In this document: one piece after another, positions 25,233 through 33,989 of the stretch
Layout of the letters: every line of letters starts with the position of its first letter
How positions within the stretch are numbered: position 1 is the stretch's first letter
NCBI GenBank assembly: GCA_937881735.1
Contig: CALGEH010000014.1
Location: 1-36,024 of the forward strand
From: an uncultured Shimia sp.
GTDB lineage: Bacteria; Pseudomonadota; Alphaproteobacteria; Rhodobacterales; Rhodobacteraceae
Direction: 5' to 3'
Length of the DNA stretch: 36,024 bases
Made by a program: the position numbers and the translations under genes
Notes under the pieces: model-generated
What the model was told of the DNA's origin: nothing
Seen by the model: the letters and a program-made list of their open reading frames with translations, nothing else
Databases searched by the model: none

Positions 25233-27913
25233 TGGCGACACTGAAACTGCTGATTGCGGTCTCTATTGTCTATGTGGTGTTTTTGTTCTGCGTGGCCTTC
25301 GCGGCCGACCGCGCGGCACGGCAGGGGCGGGGGGCGTGGCTGCGCTCGCCCCTCATATATACCCTGTCACTTTCGATCTATTGCACGGCGTGGACGTTTT
25401 ACGGCGCTGTGGGGTTTGCCGCACGGTCGGGGCTTGAGTATCTTACCATCTATCTTGGTCCCACGCTGGTGATGATCGGCTGGTGGTGGAGCCTGCGCAA
25501 GCTGGTGCGGATCGGGCGGGCACAGCGCATCACCTCCATCGCGGACATGATCTCGTCGCGCTATGGCAAGTCGAACCTTTTGGCCGTCATTGTCACTCTT
25601 ATCGCCGTCATTGGCACTACGCCCTATATCGCGCTGCAACTGCAATCGGTGAGCCTCTCCTTCGCCGCCTTTGCCGAGACGGAACGGGGACTTGTCGATG
25701 CAGGTGCCGTGCAGGACACGGCGCTTTACGTGGCATTGGGGCTTGTGGTCTTCACCATCCTTTTCGGCACGCGAAACCTCGACGCGAACGAGCGTCATCA
25801 CGGCGTGGTCATCGCCATCGCGCTTGAGGCGATAGTAAAGCTTTTGGCGCTTCTGGCGGTAGGGGTTTTCGTGGTCTGGGGGCTCAGCGACGGGATCGTC
25901 CATACATTGGAGCGGATTGACGCCAGCCAGATCGCTGATTGGGAGGTCTCGCCCAGCCGCTGGACTGGGCTCACGCTTGTCTCGGCGGCGGCGTTTTTGT
26001 GCCTGCCGCGGATGTTTCAGGTGATGGTGGTCGAAAACGAGGATGAGGGGCATCTGCGCACGGCGTCATGGGCCTTTCCGGTCTATCTCATGCTCATCAG
26101 TCTTTTCGTGGTGCCCATTGCCGCTGTGGGGTTGGAGGTCATGCCAACGGGCGCGAATCCGGACCTCTTTGTGCTCAAGCTGCCGCTTCTGGCGGGGCAG
26201 GAGGGGCTCGCCATCCTGTCTTTCCTTGGTGGCTTCTCATCCGCCACGTCGATGGTGGTCGTGGCGGCGATTGCGCTCTCGACCATGGTGTCGAACCATA
26301 TCGTTATGCCGATCTGGCTGCGCGCAACGGGTGGCACGGCGACCATCTCGGGCGATGTGCGGCAGGTGGCCCTTTTGGCGCGGCGGCTGTCGATCGCGGG
26401 GATCGTGCTCTTGGGCTATGTTTATTTCAGCCTGTCGGGCGGGGGCACAGCGCTGGCGGCCATCGGCCTTGTGGCTTTCGTGGGCGTGTCACAGTTTTTA
26501 CCCGCGCTGATGGGCGGGCTTTTCTGGCGCGGGGCCACGCGCACCGGCGCGCTTGCGGGGCTTTGCACGGGGTTCGTCGTCTGGCTCTATTGCCTCTTTC
26601 TGCCCAGCTTTGGCCCCGGTGTGCTCTTGCCGCAATCGGTGTTTGATGCAGGCCCGCTTGGCCTTGGCTGGCTACGGCCCTATGCGCTTTTCGGGGCGGA
26701 GGGCATGGACAGCGTCGTGCATGCGGTTATGTGGTCCTTGCTGCTGAATACAGCGGCTTTCATCATCGGCTCCATCCTCAGCTTTCCCAGCCCGATGGAG
26801 CGGCTTCAGGGCGCGCAATTCGTCAATGTGTTCGAGCACTCGCGCACAGCAGGAAGCTGGTCCGGCGGCATGGCGCAATCCGAAGATCTGCTGATCATGT
26901 CACAGCGTATCATGGGCGCGCGCGAGGCGCAGGCGCTTTTTGCGGATATGGCGCGGCGGCAGGGGCTGTCGGGCTATCTGCCCGAGCCATCGCCCGAGTT
27001 TCTGGAGCGGCTGGAGCGGGAGCTTTCGGGCTCGGTGGGCGCTGCGACCGCCCATGCGATGATCAGCCAGATCATCGGGCGCGCGGCCGTGTCGGTGGAG
27101 GATCTTCTGGCCGTGGCCGACGAGACGGCGCAGATCATGGAATATTCCAGCCAGCTTGAAGCGAAATCCGAAGAGCAGGCCCGCACCGCCCGGCAATTGC
27201 GCGAGGCCAACAAGTTGCTGACGCAGTTGTCATTGCAAAAGGACGAGTTTCTCAGTCAGGTCAGCCACGAGCTGCGCACGCCGATGACCTCGATCCGCGC
27301 CTTTTCCGAGATTTTGCGCGATACGAGCGAGTTGGGCCCGGAGGCGCAGCAGAAATACTCCTCCATAATTCACGACGAATCGCGACGCCTCACGCGGCTT
27401 TTGGATGATCTTTTGGACCTCAGCGTGCTCGAAAGCGGGAAGGTCACGCTCAACACGCAAAGTGGGCGGCTGGGCGATATGCTGGACCGGGCCGTGGCCG
27501 CGACAAGCGGCGATCCGGGGCTGCACATCATCCGCGAGACGGCTCAGGAAGATGTGTGGCTGACCACCGATCATGACCGGCTGGCGCAGGTCTTCATCAA
27601 TCTGATCGCCAATGCACGCAAATATTGCGATGCGCCCGAGCCGCGCCTGACCATCCAACCTCGGATGCAGGATGGTCGCCTCGTGGTGGATTTTTCCGAC
27701 AATGGCAGCGGGATCGCGATGGCGGATCATGGGCTGATCTTTGAGAAATTCTCGCGCATTGGCGAGACGAAAACCAGCGGCGCTGGGCTTGGCCTCGCGA
27801 TTTGTCGCGAGATCATGGCGCGGCTGGGCGGCACGATCAGCTATCTGCCAGGCCAAAAGGGGGCGACTTTCCGTGTGGTCTTGCCAGTGGAGACGCGGCT
27901 CGCGGCGCAATAA
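25232..27913 (+). CDS. Sensor histidine kinase with N-terminal sodium:solute symporter domain
   Basis: A protein of 893 residues. The first ~530 form a sodium:solute symporter (SLC5/PutP-like) domain with about 13 membrane helices; examples are IYCTAWTFYGAVGFAARSGL, TSIADMISSRYGKS and FSSATSMVVVAAIALSTM. A linker/coiled coil (about residues 630-672) leads to the HisKA domain with phospho-acceptor His679 in VSHELRTPMTSIRAF. The HATPase domain has the N box NLIANARKYC, DNGSGIA and GAGLGLAI. No receiver domain is attached. CbrA and CrbS share this plan; CrbS controls acs in Vibrio and Pseudomonas. Position near acs suggests acetate or a related acid as signal or substrate, by inference. Confidence 0.92.
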   Translation: MATLKLLIAVSIVYVVFLFCVAFAADRAARQGRGAWLRSPLIYTLSLSIYCTAWTFYGAVGFAARSGLEYLTIYLGPTLVMIGWWWSLRKLVRIGRAQRITSIADMISSRYGKSNLLAVIVTLIAVIGTTPYIALQLQSVSLSFAAFAETERGLVDAGAVQDTALYVALGLVVFTILFGTRNLDANERHHGVVIAIALEAIVKLLALLAVGVFVVWGLSDGIVHTLERIDASQIADWEVSPSRWTGLTLVSAAAFLCLPRMFQVMVVENEDEGHLRTASWAFPVYLMLISLFVVPIAAVGLEVMPTGANPDLFVLKLPLLAGQEGLAILSFLGGFSSATSMVVVAAIALSTMVSNHIVMPIWLRATGGTATISGDVRQVALLARRLSIAGIVLLGYVYFSLSGGGTALAAIGLVAFVGVSQFLPALMGGLFWRGATRTGALAGLCTGFVVWLYCLFLPSFGPGVLLPQSVFDAGPLGLGWLRPYALFGAEGMDSVVHAVMWSLLLNTAAFIIGSILSFPSPMERLQGAQFVNVFEHSRTAGSWSGGMAQSEDLLIMSQRIMGAREAQALFADMARRQGLSGYLPEPSPEFLERLERELSGSVGAATAHAMISQIIGRAAVSVEDLLAVADETAQIMEYSSQLEAKSEEQARTARQLREANKLLTQLSLQKDEFLSQVSHELRTPMTSIRAFSEILRDTSELGPEAQQKYSSIIHDESRRLTRLLDDLLDLSVLESGKVTLNTQSGRLGDMLDRAVAATSGDPGLHIIRETAQEDVWLTTDHDRLAQVFINLIANARKYCDAPEPRLTIQPRMQDGRLVVDFSDNGSGIAMADHGLIFEKFSRIGETKTSGAGLGLAICREIMARLGGTISYLPGQKGATFRVVLPVETRLAAQ

Positions 27914-28007
27914 TCCTGACTGGGGCGGGCAGGTGTAAAGGATCTGGTAACCATCCGCGCGGTATGAAGGGTCTTCACTGTATTTGGCATGGGGCGGCTT
28001 TACCGGC

Positions 28008-29045
28008 ATGAGCGAGCGAGACGGCAATACGGTCATCCTTCGCAAGGCGCGTAGCGGGCGTGCGGAGCATCAGGCGCGCGGTATGTCGCCGTCGCGTGCG
28101 CTGCGGTTGGCGCTCGCCCAAACTGCCGATGCGCTCTACGACATGCCCGTGGCCGTTGTTGCGGTGGAGCAGGTAGAGATTTCTCAAACGGGCCTCGGGC
28201 GTGAGCTTGACGGTGGTGGGCTTTTGATCCTGCTCGATGGGCCGGACGGTGCGCGCGGGGCGTTGCGGATGGATCTGGGGCTTCTGGGCGCTTTGATTGA
28301 GGTGCAGACGACGGGCCGTGTGTCTGGGCGTGCGTCCGCCGATCGCGCCGTCACGCGCACCGATGCGGCGATTTCTGCGCCGCTCGTGGACGCGATGCTG
28401 GCCCGGTTCGAGGCGCAGCTTTTGGAGGAGACGCCGGAGCATTGGGGGCAGTACTTCCGCTATGGCGTGATGATGGAGGATGTGCGCGGGATGCAACTGG
28501 CCCTTACCGCGCCGGACTTTCATGTGCTGCGCCTGATGGTAGAGACGGGGGATGTGGCCCATCCTGGCGCGCTGACCCTGATCCTGCCTGCACCGCCCGA
28601 TATCCCCGAGGCGCACCATCCCGCGCATGAGGGCGTTCTGGCCCGCACGCTGGAAGCCTGTGCGATGGATGTGCCGGTGCGGCTTGAGGCTGTGCTGGGG
28701 CGGATCAAGATGCCGCTCGGTGAGGTGTGTGGGCTCAAGCCCGGCGATACGCTGCCCTTGGCGTTGGACAAGCCCATGCGCATCCGGCTGGAGGCCAGCG
28801 AGAAGCATGTGGTGGCCATGGCGCATCTCGGTCAATCGGATGGGCTGCGCGCGGTGCGGCTTTTGCTGCCTCATAGTGAGCGGGCGGCTCTACCGGTTGA
28901 TGCAGTGGAAGAGGCCCCGCAGCGCGCAGCTCCCAACCGGATCGCGCCGGATGTCGAGGATGCAGCCCTCTCGGAGCCGGGCGCGGCACCTTCTGAACTC
29001 TCCGCTTTGGACATAAAGGCCTTTGCTGAACAACTGGCCGAGTAG
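28008..29045 (+). CDS. FliM/FliN-family flagellar motor switch-like protein
   Basis: A protein of 345 residues. The central part (about residues 55-185) resembles the CheC-like middle domain of FliM (LLGALIEVQTTGRVSG). A SPOA/FliN-type C-terminal domain follows (about residues 205-285: MDVPVRLEAVLGRIKMPLGE, then LKPGDTLPLAL). FliM proteins form the C-ring that switches flagellar rotation, but the N-terminal CheY-binding motif (EIDALL-like) is missing. Instead there is an Arg-rich start (ILRKARSGRAEHQARG) and a disordered acidic Pro/Ala tail of ~50 residues. No flagellar genes are nearby. ATG 28008 is taken; a TTG at 27984 is less likely. It is either a divergent FliM located outside the main flagellar cluster or a paralogue. 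Confidence 0.75.
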   Translation: MSERDGNTVILRKARSGRAEHQARGMSPSRALRLALAQTADALYDMPVAVVAVEQVEISQTGLGRELDGGGLLILLDGPDGARGALRMDLGLLGALIEVQTTGRVSGRASADRAVTRTDAAISAPLVDAMLARFEAQLLEETPEHWGQYFRYGVMMEDVRGMQLALTAPDFHVLRLMVETGDVAHPGALTLILPAPPDIPEAHHPAHEGVLARTLEACAMDVPVRLEAVLGRIKMPLGEVCGLKPGDTLPLALDKPMRIRLEASEKHVVAMAHLGQSDGLRAVRLLLPHSERAALPVDAVEEAPQRAAPNRIAPDVEDAALSEPGAAPSELSALDIKAFAEQLAE

Positions 29046-29048
29046 TGA

Positions 29049-29912
29049 TCAGAGCTTGTTCACGGGCAGTTTGAGAAACACATCGCCCGCCGCGTCCGGC
29101 TCGGGCATATGGCCCGCGCGCATGTTGATTTGCAGAGATGGCACGATGAGCTTTGGCATGGGCAGTGTGGCATCACGGGAGCGGCGCATCTTGGTGAACT
29201 CCTCTTTCGTGATGGCGCCACCGATATGCACGTTGAGTGCCTTTTGCGCGCCCACGGTCGTCTCCCACGCAAACTCATCGCGGCCCGGAGCCTTGTAATC
29301 GTGGCCGACGAAGATGCGCGTGGCCTCAGGCAGGCTCAAGATTTTCTGGATGGAGGTGTAGAGATCATCGGCGCACCCGCCCGGAAAATCGCAGCGCGCC
29401 GTGCCGAAATCGGGCATGAAAAGCGTATCACCTACAAAGGCCGCGTCACCGATCACATAGGTCATGCAGGCGGGTGTGTGGCCGGGTGTATGCAGCACGT
29501 CACCGCGCATCTGTCCGATGTGAAAGCTGTCGCCCTCGGCGAAAAGCTGGTCAAATTGCGAGCCGTCGCGGGCGAATTCCGTGCCCTCGTTGAACACTTT
29601 GCCAAACGTATCCTGCACGGCGCAGATCCCTTCGCCAATCCCGATGCGCCCTCCCAGATGCTCCTGAATATAGGGCGCGGCGGAAAGGTGATCGGCATGG
29701 ACATGGCTTTCCAACAGCCATTGCACCTCAAGCGCCTCTTTGCGCACGAAGGAAATGATCCGGTCGGCGGAGGCGGTGGAGGTGCGTCCCGCTGCGTGAT
29801 CGAAATCCAGCACTGTGTCGAGGATGGCGCAGGCCCTGCTCATCGGGTCGCGCACCACATACGAAATCGTATTGGTGGCATCGTCGAAAAAGGCGGTAAC
29901 GTCGGGCGACAT
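29049..29912 (-). CDS. Metallo-beta-lactamase-fold hydrolase (persulfide dioxygenase/Blh-like)
   Basis: A protein of 287 residues with the MBL metal motif HxHxDH at His70, His72, Asp74 and His75 (ESHVHADHLSAA). Further ligand regions are LHTPGHTPACMTYVIGD, FVGDTLFMPDFGTARCDFPG and the final VGHDY. The latter pattern, with DFGTARCDFPGG, is typical of the ETHE1/Blh group, whose members oxidise glutathione persulfide to sulfite; glyoxalase II-like enzymes are the main alternative. No BigR-type repressor, sulfurtransferase or sulfite-handling gene is adjacent, so the role in sulfide detoxification is inferred only from the family. It converges on the FliM-like gene with a 3-base gap and is divergent from the FadJ-like gene. 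Confidence 0.85.
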   Translation of the reverse strand: MSPDVTAFFDDATNTISYVVRDPMSRACAILDTVLDFDHAAGRTSTASADRIISFVRKEALEVQWLLESHVHADHLSAAPYIQEHLGGRIGIGEGICAVQDTFGKVFNEGTEFARDGSQFDQLFAEGDSFHIGQMRGDVLHTPGHTPACMTYVIGDAAFVGDTLFMPDFGTARCDFPGGCADDLYTSIQKILSLPEATRIFVGHDYKAPGRDEFAWETTVGAQKALNVHIGGAITKEEFTKMRRSRDATLPMPKLIVPSLQINMRAGHMPEPDAAGDVFLKLPVNKL

Positions 29913-30034
29913 GGGGGTTCTTTCTGGCGGCTTTCGTCAAGGCTACCGCGTGCGATGGGTACCTGTCCAGCGCAAGACCTTGCCAGACAGGGCGGGCCGC
30001 GCTTTTATGCGCATAATTGAGTGGAGGGGCTATT

Positions 30035-31990
30035 TTGGCCGGGCATGTTGAGACCGAAGACCGTGAGGGCATCCGTATTTTGCGCCTTGCTGGAGGCGTG
30101 TCGAACGCGCTGACGCCTGATTTGCGCTCCAGTTTGCGCGCCGCCTTGGCGCAGGCCAACGCAGACCCGGCTGTGCGCGCTATCGTGCTGACTGGCGCGC
30201 GCGGCACATTCTCGGTTGGTCTCCATGTGACCGAGCATGACAGCCCCCAAGCCGCACGTGACATGGCCGCGCTGATCACATCGCTGAATGAAAGCCACCT
30301 GCCTGTGGTTGCGGCCCTTGAAGGGGCGGCGCTTGGGGCGGCTCTGGGTTTGGCTCTTGCGGCGCATGGTCGGGTGGCCACGCCTGATCTGAGGGTTGCG
30401 GTGCCGGATGCGCAGCTGCATCTGGTGCCCTGTGCGGGGCTGACGCAGCTTTTGCCGCGCTTGGGTGGCGCTGCTCTGGCGCTGGAGGCGATGTTGGGTG
30501 CGCGGAGCTTTCAGGCGGGTGCTCCCGAGGTTGCCGATTTGATCGATGAGGTGGCCAGCGGCGATGTTCTGGAGGCCGCTCTGCACCATGCGGAGACATT
30601 GGCCAAGGGTGGTACGCGTCGGGTCGAGGACCGGCGCGAGGGGTTTACCGATGCGGGGGCCTATGCGGCTGCGCTGGGTGCCGCACGGGAGGAGGTGCCG
30701 GCCCGAGATGGGATTCTTCGCGCTGTTGAGGCGGCGATGCTCCTGCCGCTCGCGCAGGGCCTGGAGCTTGAGCTTTTGGCTTATGAAGAGGCCCGGGTGT
30801 CGCGGGCGTCACGCATCGCGCGCCATCTGTTGGTCACTCAAAGCCGCGTGGCGCGGCCAGCGAACCCCAAAGGCGCGCCGCTGCGAGAGATTGTGCTGTC
30901 GGGGCTGCGAGGGTCGTTCACAGAAGTTTCCGTGATGGCGTTGGATGCGGGGTGGCGGGTGCATCTGGCGTTTGAGCAAAAGAGCCAGAATGAAGCCACG
31001 CGCCAATCTGTGGCGCAGGTTTATGACGGCGCGGTTGCACGAGGGTTGATGACGGCACAGGTCCGGGCGGAGCGGCTGTCGCGGCTTTTGGTGGGGGCTG
31101 ATATGTCCGGCGCGGATGCTATTTTCGAGATGGGCGGGCGCGGGGTGCAAGGTCTCCCAGACGCGCTGCGTGTGCGGATCAGCGAGGGAGATGGTGTGCA
31201 CCCCGGGCTTGGCGCGGATGCGCTATGGCTCAGGCTTTATGCTCCGGCGCATGTAGCGAAGCTGTGCGAAATGGCGGTGGGACCGGAAGCGGGGGACGCG
31301 GCGGAGCGGTTGCGCGCCGCGTTGATGCAGGCGGGCAAGACCGTGCTGCGCGCGGCCCCGATGCCCGGCATGATCGGGCGCAATCTGGACTGGGTGTTTT
31401 GGCGCGCAGCCCTTGCCCTGGCGGAAGCTGGGCACAACCCCTATGCCGTGGACGCGGGGGCGGAGCGGCTTGGCTTTGCGCATGGCCCGTTTCGGCAGAT
31501 GGACGCCGCAGGGCTCAAGGCGGCGCTGGGCCGTTTGGAGCTTTTGGGTGCTGCGCGGGGGGCGGCAGGGCTTCAGGCGGGCGGTCTGTTACACCGCCTG
31601 ATTGCGCAGGGGCAATCAGGCGCGCGGGCGGGGCAGGGCGTATATCGCTATAGCGGGGCTGGGCCGGAGCGACGCAAGGATTTGGACACGGGGAAAGACG
31701 CACCCGAGACGGCGGCGGGGGCTTTGCGCGCGGTGCTTGTGAATGAGGCGGCGCGGCTTTGGGAGGCAAAGATTGCCGCGCGTGCGGGCGATATTGATCT
31801 GGCGCTCATGATGGCACATGGCCTGCCACGCGCGGCAGGTGGGATTTTGTGGCAGGCGGATGAGGAAGGTCTGCCGGGCCTCATGATGCAGATGCGCGGC
31901 TGGCGCGATCTGGATATTGGCCTCTGGACGCCGTGTGACGGGCTTCAGCGCATGGTGCGTGAGGTGCGCGGGTTCTACGGGCGCGCCTAG
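30035..31990 (+). CDS. Degenerate FadJ-like protein (enoyl-CoA hydratase plus 3-hydroxyacyl-CoA dehydrogenase regions)
   Basis: A protein of 651 residues with the FadB/FadJ layout: crotonase-like domain (about 5-190), linker, Rossmann-like domain (about 285-395) and 3HCDH C-terminal domains. Active-site residues appear lost. The two crotonase glutamates are replaced by Gly105 (GAALGLALA) and Asp125 (VPDAQLHLVP). The NAD-binding GxGxxG is GLRGSF (290-295), and the dehydrogenase His in HFFSPA is Arg400 (RLYAPA). The body is also ~50-80 residues shorter than usual. Yet the frame is fully open, so it is maintained. The start is TTG 30035 with GGAGGGG six bases upstream; another TTG at 30017 lies before that site. 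Function unknown; an acyl-CoA-binding or scaffold role is possible. Confidence 0.8.
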   Translation: MAGHVETEDREGIRILRLAGGVSNALTPDLRSSLRAALAQANADPAVRAIVLTGARGTFSVGLHVTEHDSPQAARDMAALITSLNESHLPVVAALEGAALGAALGLALAAHGRVATPDLRVAVPDAQLHLVPCAGLTQLLPRLGGAALALEAMLGARSFQAGAPEVADLIDEVASGDVLEAALHHAETLAKGGTRRVEDRREGFTDAGAYAAALGAAREEVPARDGILRAVEAAMLLPLAQGLELELLAYEEARVSRASRIARHLLVTQSRVARPANPKGAPLREIVLSGLRGSFTEVSVMALDAGWRVHLAFEQKSQNEATRQSVAQVYDGAVARGLMTAQVRAERLSRLLVGADMSGADAIFEMGGRGVQGLPDALRVRISEGDGVHPGLGADALWLRLYAPAHVAKLCEMAVGPEAGDAAERLRAALMQAGKTVLRAAPMPGMIGRNLDWVFWRAALALAEAGHNPYAVDAGAERLGFAHGPFRQMDAAGLKAALGRLELLGAARGAAGLQAGGLLHRLIAQGQSGARAGQGVYRYSGAGPERRKDLDTGKDAPETAAGALRAVLVNEAARLWEAKIAARAGDIDLALMMAHGLPRAAGGILWQADEEGLPGLMMQMRGWRDLDIGLWTPCDGLQRMVREVRGFYGRA

Positions 31991-32202
31991 CTGAGCACGA
32001 TCCCCACAACAACCATCATCAGGCCGATCATCGACAAGAAAAGCGCGCCGGAATTGACCGGCACCACGCGTTTCAGCAGGTCGCGCATGTCGTCCTCGCC
32101 CATGCCTGCGCGGCGCGCGCGCCAGACCTGTCCGATGCAATAGACGAGGCCACCCAAGCCGATCAAAGAGACTGCCGCACCGGCCCAAACGAGGTATTCC
32201 AT
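31987..32202 (-). CDS. Small two-helix membrane protein
   Basis: A protein of 71 residues of unknown function. Two membrane segments (EYLVWAGAAVSLIGLGGLVY and ALFLSMIGLMMVVVGIVLS) flank a charged cytoplasmic or periplasmic loop with RRAGMGEDDMRDLLKRVVP. ATG 32202 has AAGGAGG 7 bases upstream, a strong ribosome-binding site that decides against the longer frame to 32265. Its stop overlaps the convergent FadJ-like gene by 4 bases. Similar small proteins are often present in this family of bacteria, but I cannot name a characterised homologue. Confidence 0.75.
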   Translation of the reverse strand: MEYLVWAGAAVSLIGLGGLVYCIGQVWRARRAGMGEDDMRDLLKRVVPVNSGALFLSMIGLMMVVVGIVLS

Positions 32203-32335
32203 GGCGCTGCCTCCTTGCAGGTTTGCCCTTGTGGCCGAGGTAGTGGAAAAGCGTGGCAAGCTCAAGCGGGGCCTTGCAGGCGCGCGGGCGGCGGGTTACC
32301 CAGAACGCCCCTGATAGCCCCCCGGAGAGACAGAT

Positions 32336-32596
32336 ATGAACGACACCAGCCCCGATAGCAGCTACCGCGTCACCGCAGATGAGCTGCGCCAGTTCATCGA
32401 ACGGTATGAGCGGCTGGAGGCCGAGAAGAAAGACGTGGCCGAGCAGCAAAAAGAGGTGATGGCTGAGGCCAAAGGCCGCGGTTATGACACCAAGGTCATG
32501 CGCAAGGTGATCGCCCTGCGCAAGCGCGACAAGGATGATATCGCCGAGGAAGAGGCGGTGTTGGAGATGTATAAAGAAGCGCTCGGGATGGGCTGA
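32336..32596 (+). CDS. GapR-family (DUF2312) DNA-binding protein
   Basis: A protein of 86 residues matching the DUF2312 family, whose Caulobacter member GapR binds AT-rich, overtwisted DNA and helps replication and chromosome organisation. The conserved helical sequence runs VTADELRQFIERYERLEAEK, then AEAKGRGYDTKVMRKVI and ALRKRDKDDIAEEEAVLEMY. The length, all-helical charge pattern and lack of cysteines fit the family. ATG 32336 has GAGAGACAG upstream. It stands alone, divergent from the small membrane protein gene and followed by a terminator hairpin shared with the ribosomal operon. Confidence 0.9.
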   Translation: MNDTSPDSSYRVTADELRQFIERYERLEAEKKDVAEQQKEVMAEAKGRGYDTKVMRKVIALRKRDKDDIAEEEAVLEMYKEALGMG

Positions 32597-32633
32597 TCGC
32601 AGCCTTTTGATCGCATAACGATCCAGACATGAA

Positions 32634-32665
32634 AAAAGCCGCGCAGGTCTCCCCGCGCGGCTTTT
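32634..32665. terminator. Bidirectional terminator between the GapR-family gene and rplI
   Basis: A perfect 11-bp inverted repeat AAAAGCCGCGC / GCGCGGCTTTT with a 10-base loop. T-runs are found on both sides (TTTT on the plus strand, TTTTTT on the minus strand). It can therefore end both the GapR-family transcript and the rpsF-rpsR-rplI transcript. Confidence 0.85.
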
Positions 32666-32687
32666 GACTGTTTTAGGGCGAGAGGGG

Positions 32688-33320
32688 TCAGGCCGTCTCT
32701 TCGTCCGTATCGCTTTCGGGCAGAACGTCTTCGACCGTCTCGGCCAGATCGCCATCCTCGGAGGCGGCGGCGCCGATATCGTCGAACAACTCGGCAATCT
32801 CGAAATCCGCAGCGGCCTCTTCTTCGGCGGCCATCTCTTGGATGGATTTGCCGGAGGCTTGCAATTCGGCCTCTTCGGGCGAGCGTGCCACGTTCAGCGT
32901 GATGGTCGCGTCAACCTCGGGGTGGAGCGAGACATGCACATCGTGCAGGCCCAGATCCTTGATCGGGTTAACCAGAGCCACTTGCTTGCGATCGACGGTG
33001 AAGCCATTTTCGGAGGCAGCATCGGCGGCATCGCGTGTTGTGACGGAGCCGTAAAGCGCGCCCGAGTCGGCGGCCTGGCGAATCACGACGAACTGTTGAC
33101 CATTCAACTTTTCGGCCATCGCCTCGGCTTCTTTGCGGGTCTCAAGGTTTTGCGCTTCGAGCTGCGATTTACGCGTCTCGAATTGAGCAATGTTCTTTTG
33201 CGACGCCGAGAGGGCCTTGCCCTGTGGCAGCAGATAGTTGCGGGCATAGCCGGACTTTACGTCGACGACTTCGCCCATCTGGCCAAGCTTGGCCACGCGT
33301 TCGAGAAGGATCACTTGCAT
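32688..33320 (-). CDS. rplI: 50S ribosomal protein L9
   Basis: A protein of 210 residues that binds 23S rRNA at the base of the L1 stalk. The N-terminal domain starts [20 protein letters not shown] and contains the family signature [14 protein letters not shown] long connecting helix ([20 protein letters not shown]) links it to the C-terminal RNA-binding domain, which ends near [17 protein letters not shown]. About 55 extra acidic residues follow (rich in Glu, Asp and Ala), making it much longer than E. coli L9 (149). Such tails occur in alphaproteobacteria. Last gene of rpsF-rpsR-rplI, 12 bases after rpsR, with a strong terminator beyond. Confidence 0.97.
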   Translation of the reverse strand: MQVILLERVAKLGQMGEVVDVKSGYARNYLLPQGKALSASQKNIAQFETRKSQLEAQNLETRKEAEAMAEKLNGQQFVVIRQAADSGALYGSVTTRDAADAASENGFTVDRKQVALVNPIKDLGLHDVHVSLHPEVDATITLNVARSPEEAELQASGKSIQEMAAEEEAAADFEIAELFDDIGAAASEDGDLAETVEDVLPESDTDEETA

Positions 33321-33332
33321 GTCAGGGTCTCC

Positions 33333-33560
33333 TTACTTGACGGCATAGGGCAGCAGGGCGAGGAAGCGGGCGCGCTTGATGGCACGGGCCAGCTCGCGTT
33401 GCTTCTTGGCCGAGACGGCGGTGATACGGGAGGGCACGATCTTGCCGCGCTCGGAGATATACCGTTGCAGCAGGCGCGTATCCTTGTAATCGATCTTGGG
33501 TGCATTGTCGCCCGAGAATGGGCAGACCTTGCGACGGCGGAAAAATGGTTTCGTAGCCAT
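33333..33560 (-). CDS. rpsR: 30S ribosomal protein S18
   Basis: A protein of 75 residues of the small-subunit platform, which pairs with S6. It shows the family core [20 protein letters not shown] and the basic helix [19 protein letters not shown] single cysteine lies in KVCPFSG. Normal length. It sits 12 bases downstream of rpsF and 12 bases upstream of rplI in one operon. Confidence 0.97.
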   Translation of the reverse strand: MATKPFFRRRKVCPFSGDNAPKIDYKDTRLLQRYISERGKIVPSRITAVSAKKQRELARAIKRARFLALLPYAVK

Positions 33561-33572
33561 GTTTTAATGTCC

Positions 33573-33941
33573 TTATCTCAGGTGTTGATCAACGCGCTCG
33601 CGGCGCTCGGCACGCTCGTCGCGTTTTTGCATCTGGACCGAAGGGCCCTCTTCGTGACCGTCGACCTTGATGGTCATCACGCGCATCACGTCGTCATGCA
33701 GGCGCATCAGACGTTCCATCTCCTGCACCGCGGCGGCAGGCGCATCGGTCTTCAGGAAGGCATAGTGGCCCTTGCGGTTTTTGTTGATCTTGTAGGCCAT
33801 CGTTTTGACGCCCCAATACTCGTGCTCGACGAGTTTTCCGCCATTGTCGGCCAGAACGGTGCCGAAATGTTCGATCAGGCCCTCGGCCTGTGCGGAGGAG
33901 AGATCCTGCCGCGAGATAAAGACATGCTCGTAAAACGACAT
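33573..33941 (-). CDS. rpsF: 30S ribosomal protein S6
   Basis: A protein of 122 residues that binds 16S rRNA together with S18. The ferredoxin-like fold is seen in YEHVFISRQDLSSAQAEGL, the loop VEHEYWGVKTMAYKINKNRK and the strand GHYAFLKTDAP. A charged C-terminal tail (KRDERAERRERVD) completes it. It heads rpsF-rpsR-rplI. The leader upstream holds a closed stem-loop resembling the S6:S18 autoregulatory site and a candidate promoter, so feedback by the S6:S18 complex is likely. Confidence 0.97.
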   Translation of the reverse strand: MSFYEHVFISRQDLSSAQAEGLIEHFGTVLADNGGKLVEHEYWGVKTMAYKINKNRKGHYAFLKTDAPAAAVQEMERLMRLHDDVMRVMTIKVDGHEEGPSVQMQKRDERAERRERVDQHLR

Positions 33942-33989
33942 GTTTCAGATCCACTTCTATCAAGGCGCATTTCATAGGCGGGGCATCTA

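Noticed and set aside
30017-30034. A TTG start at 30017 for the FadJ-like protein
   Set aside because: The strong GGAGGGG lies downstream of it and fits TTG 30035 instead. Both are non-ATG starts, so some doubt remains.
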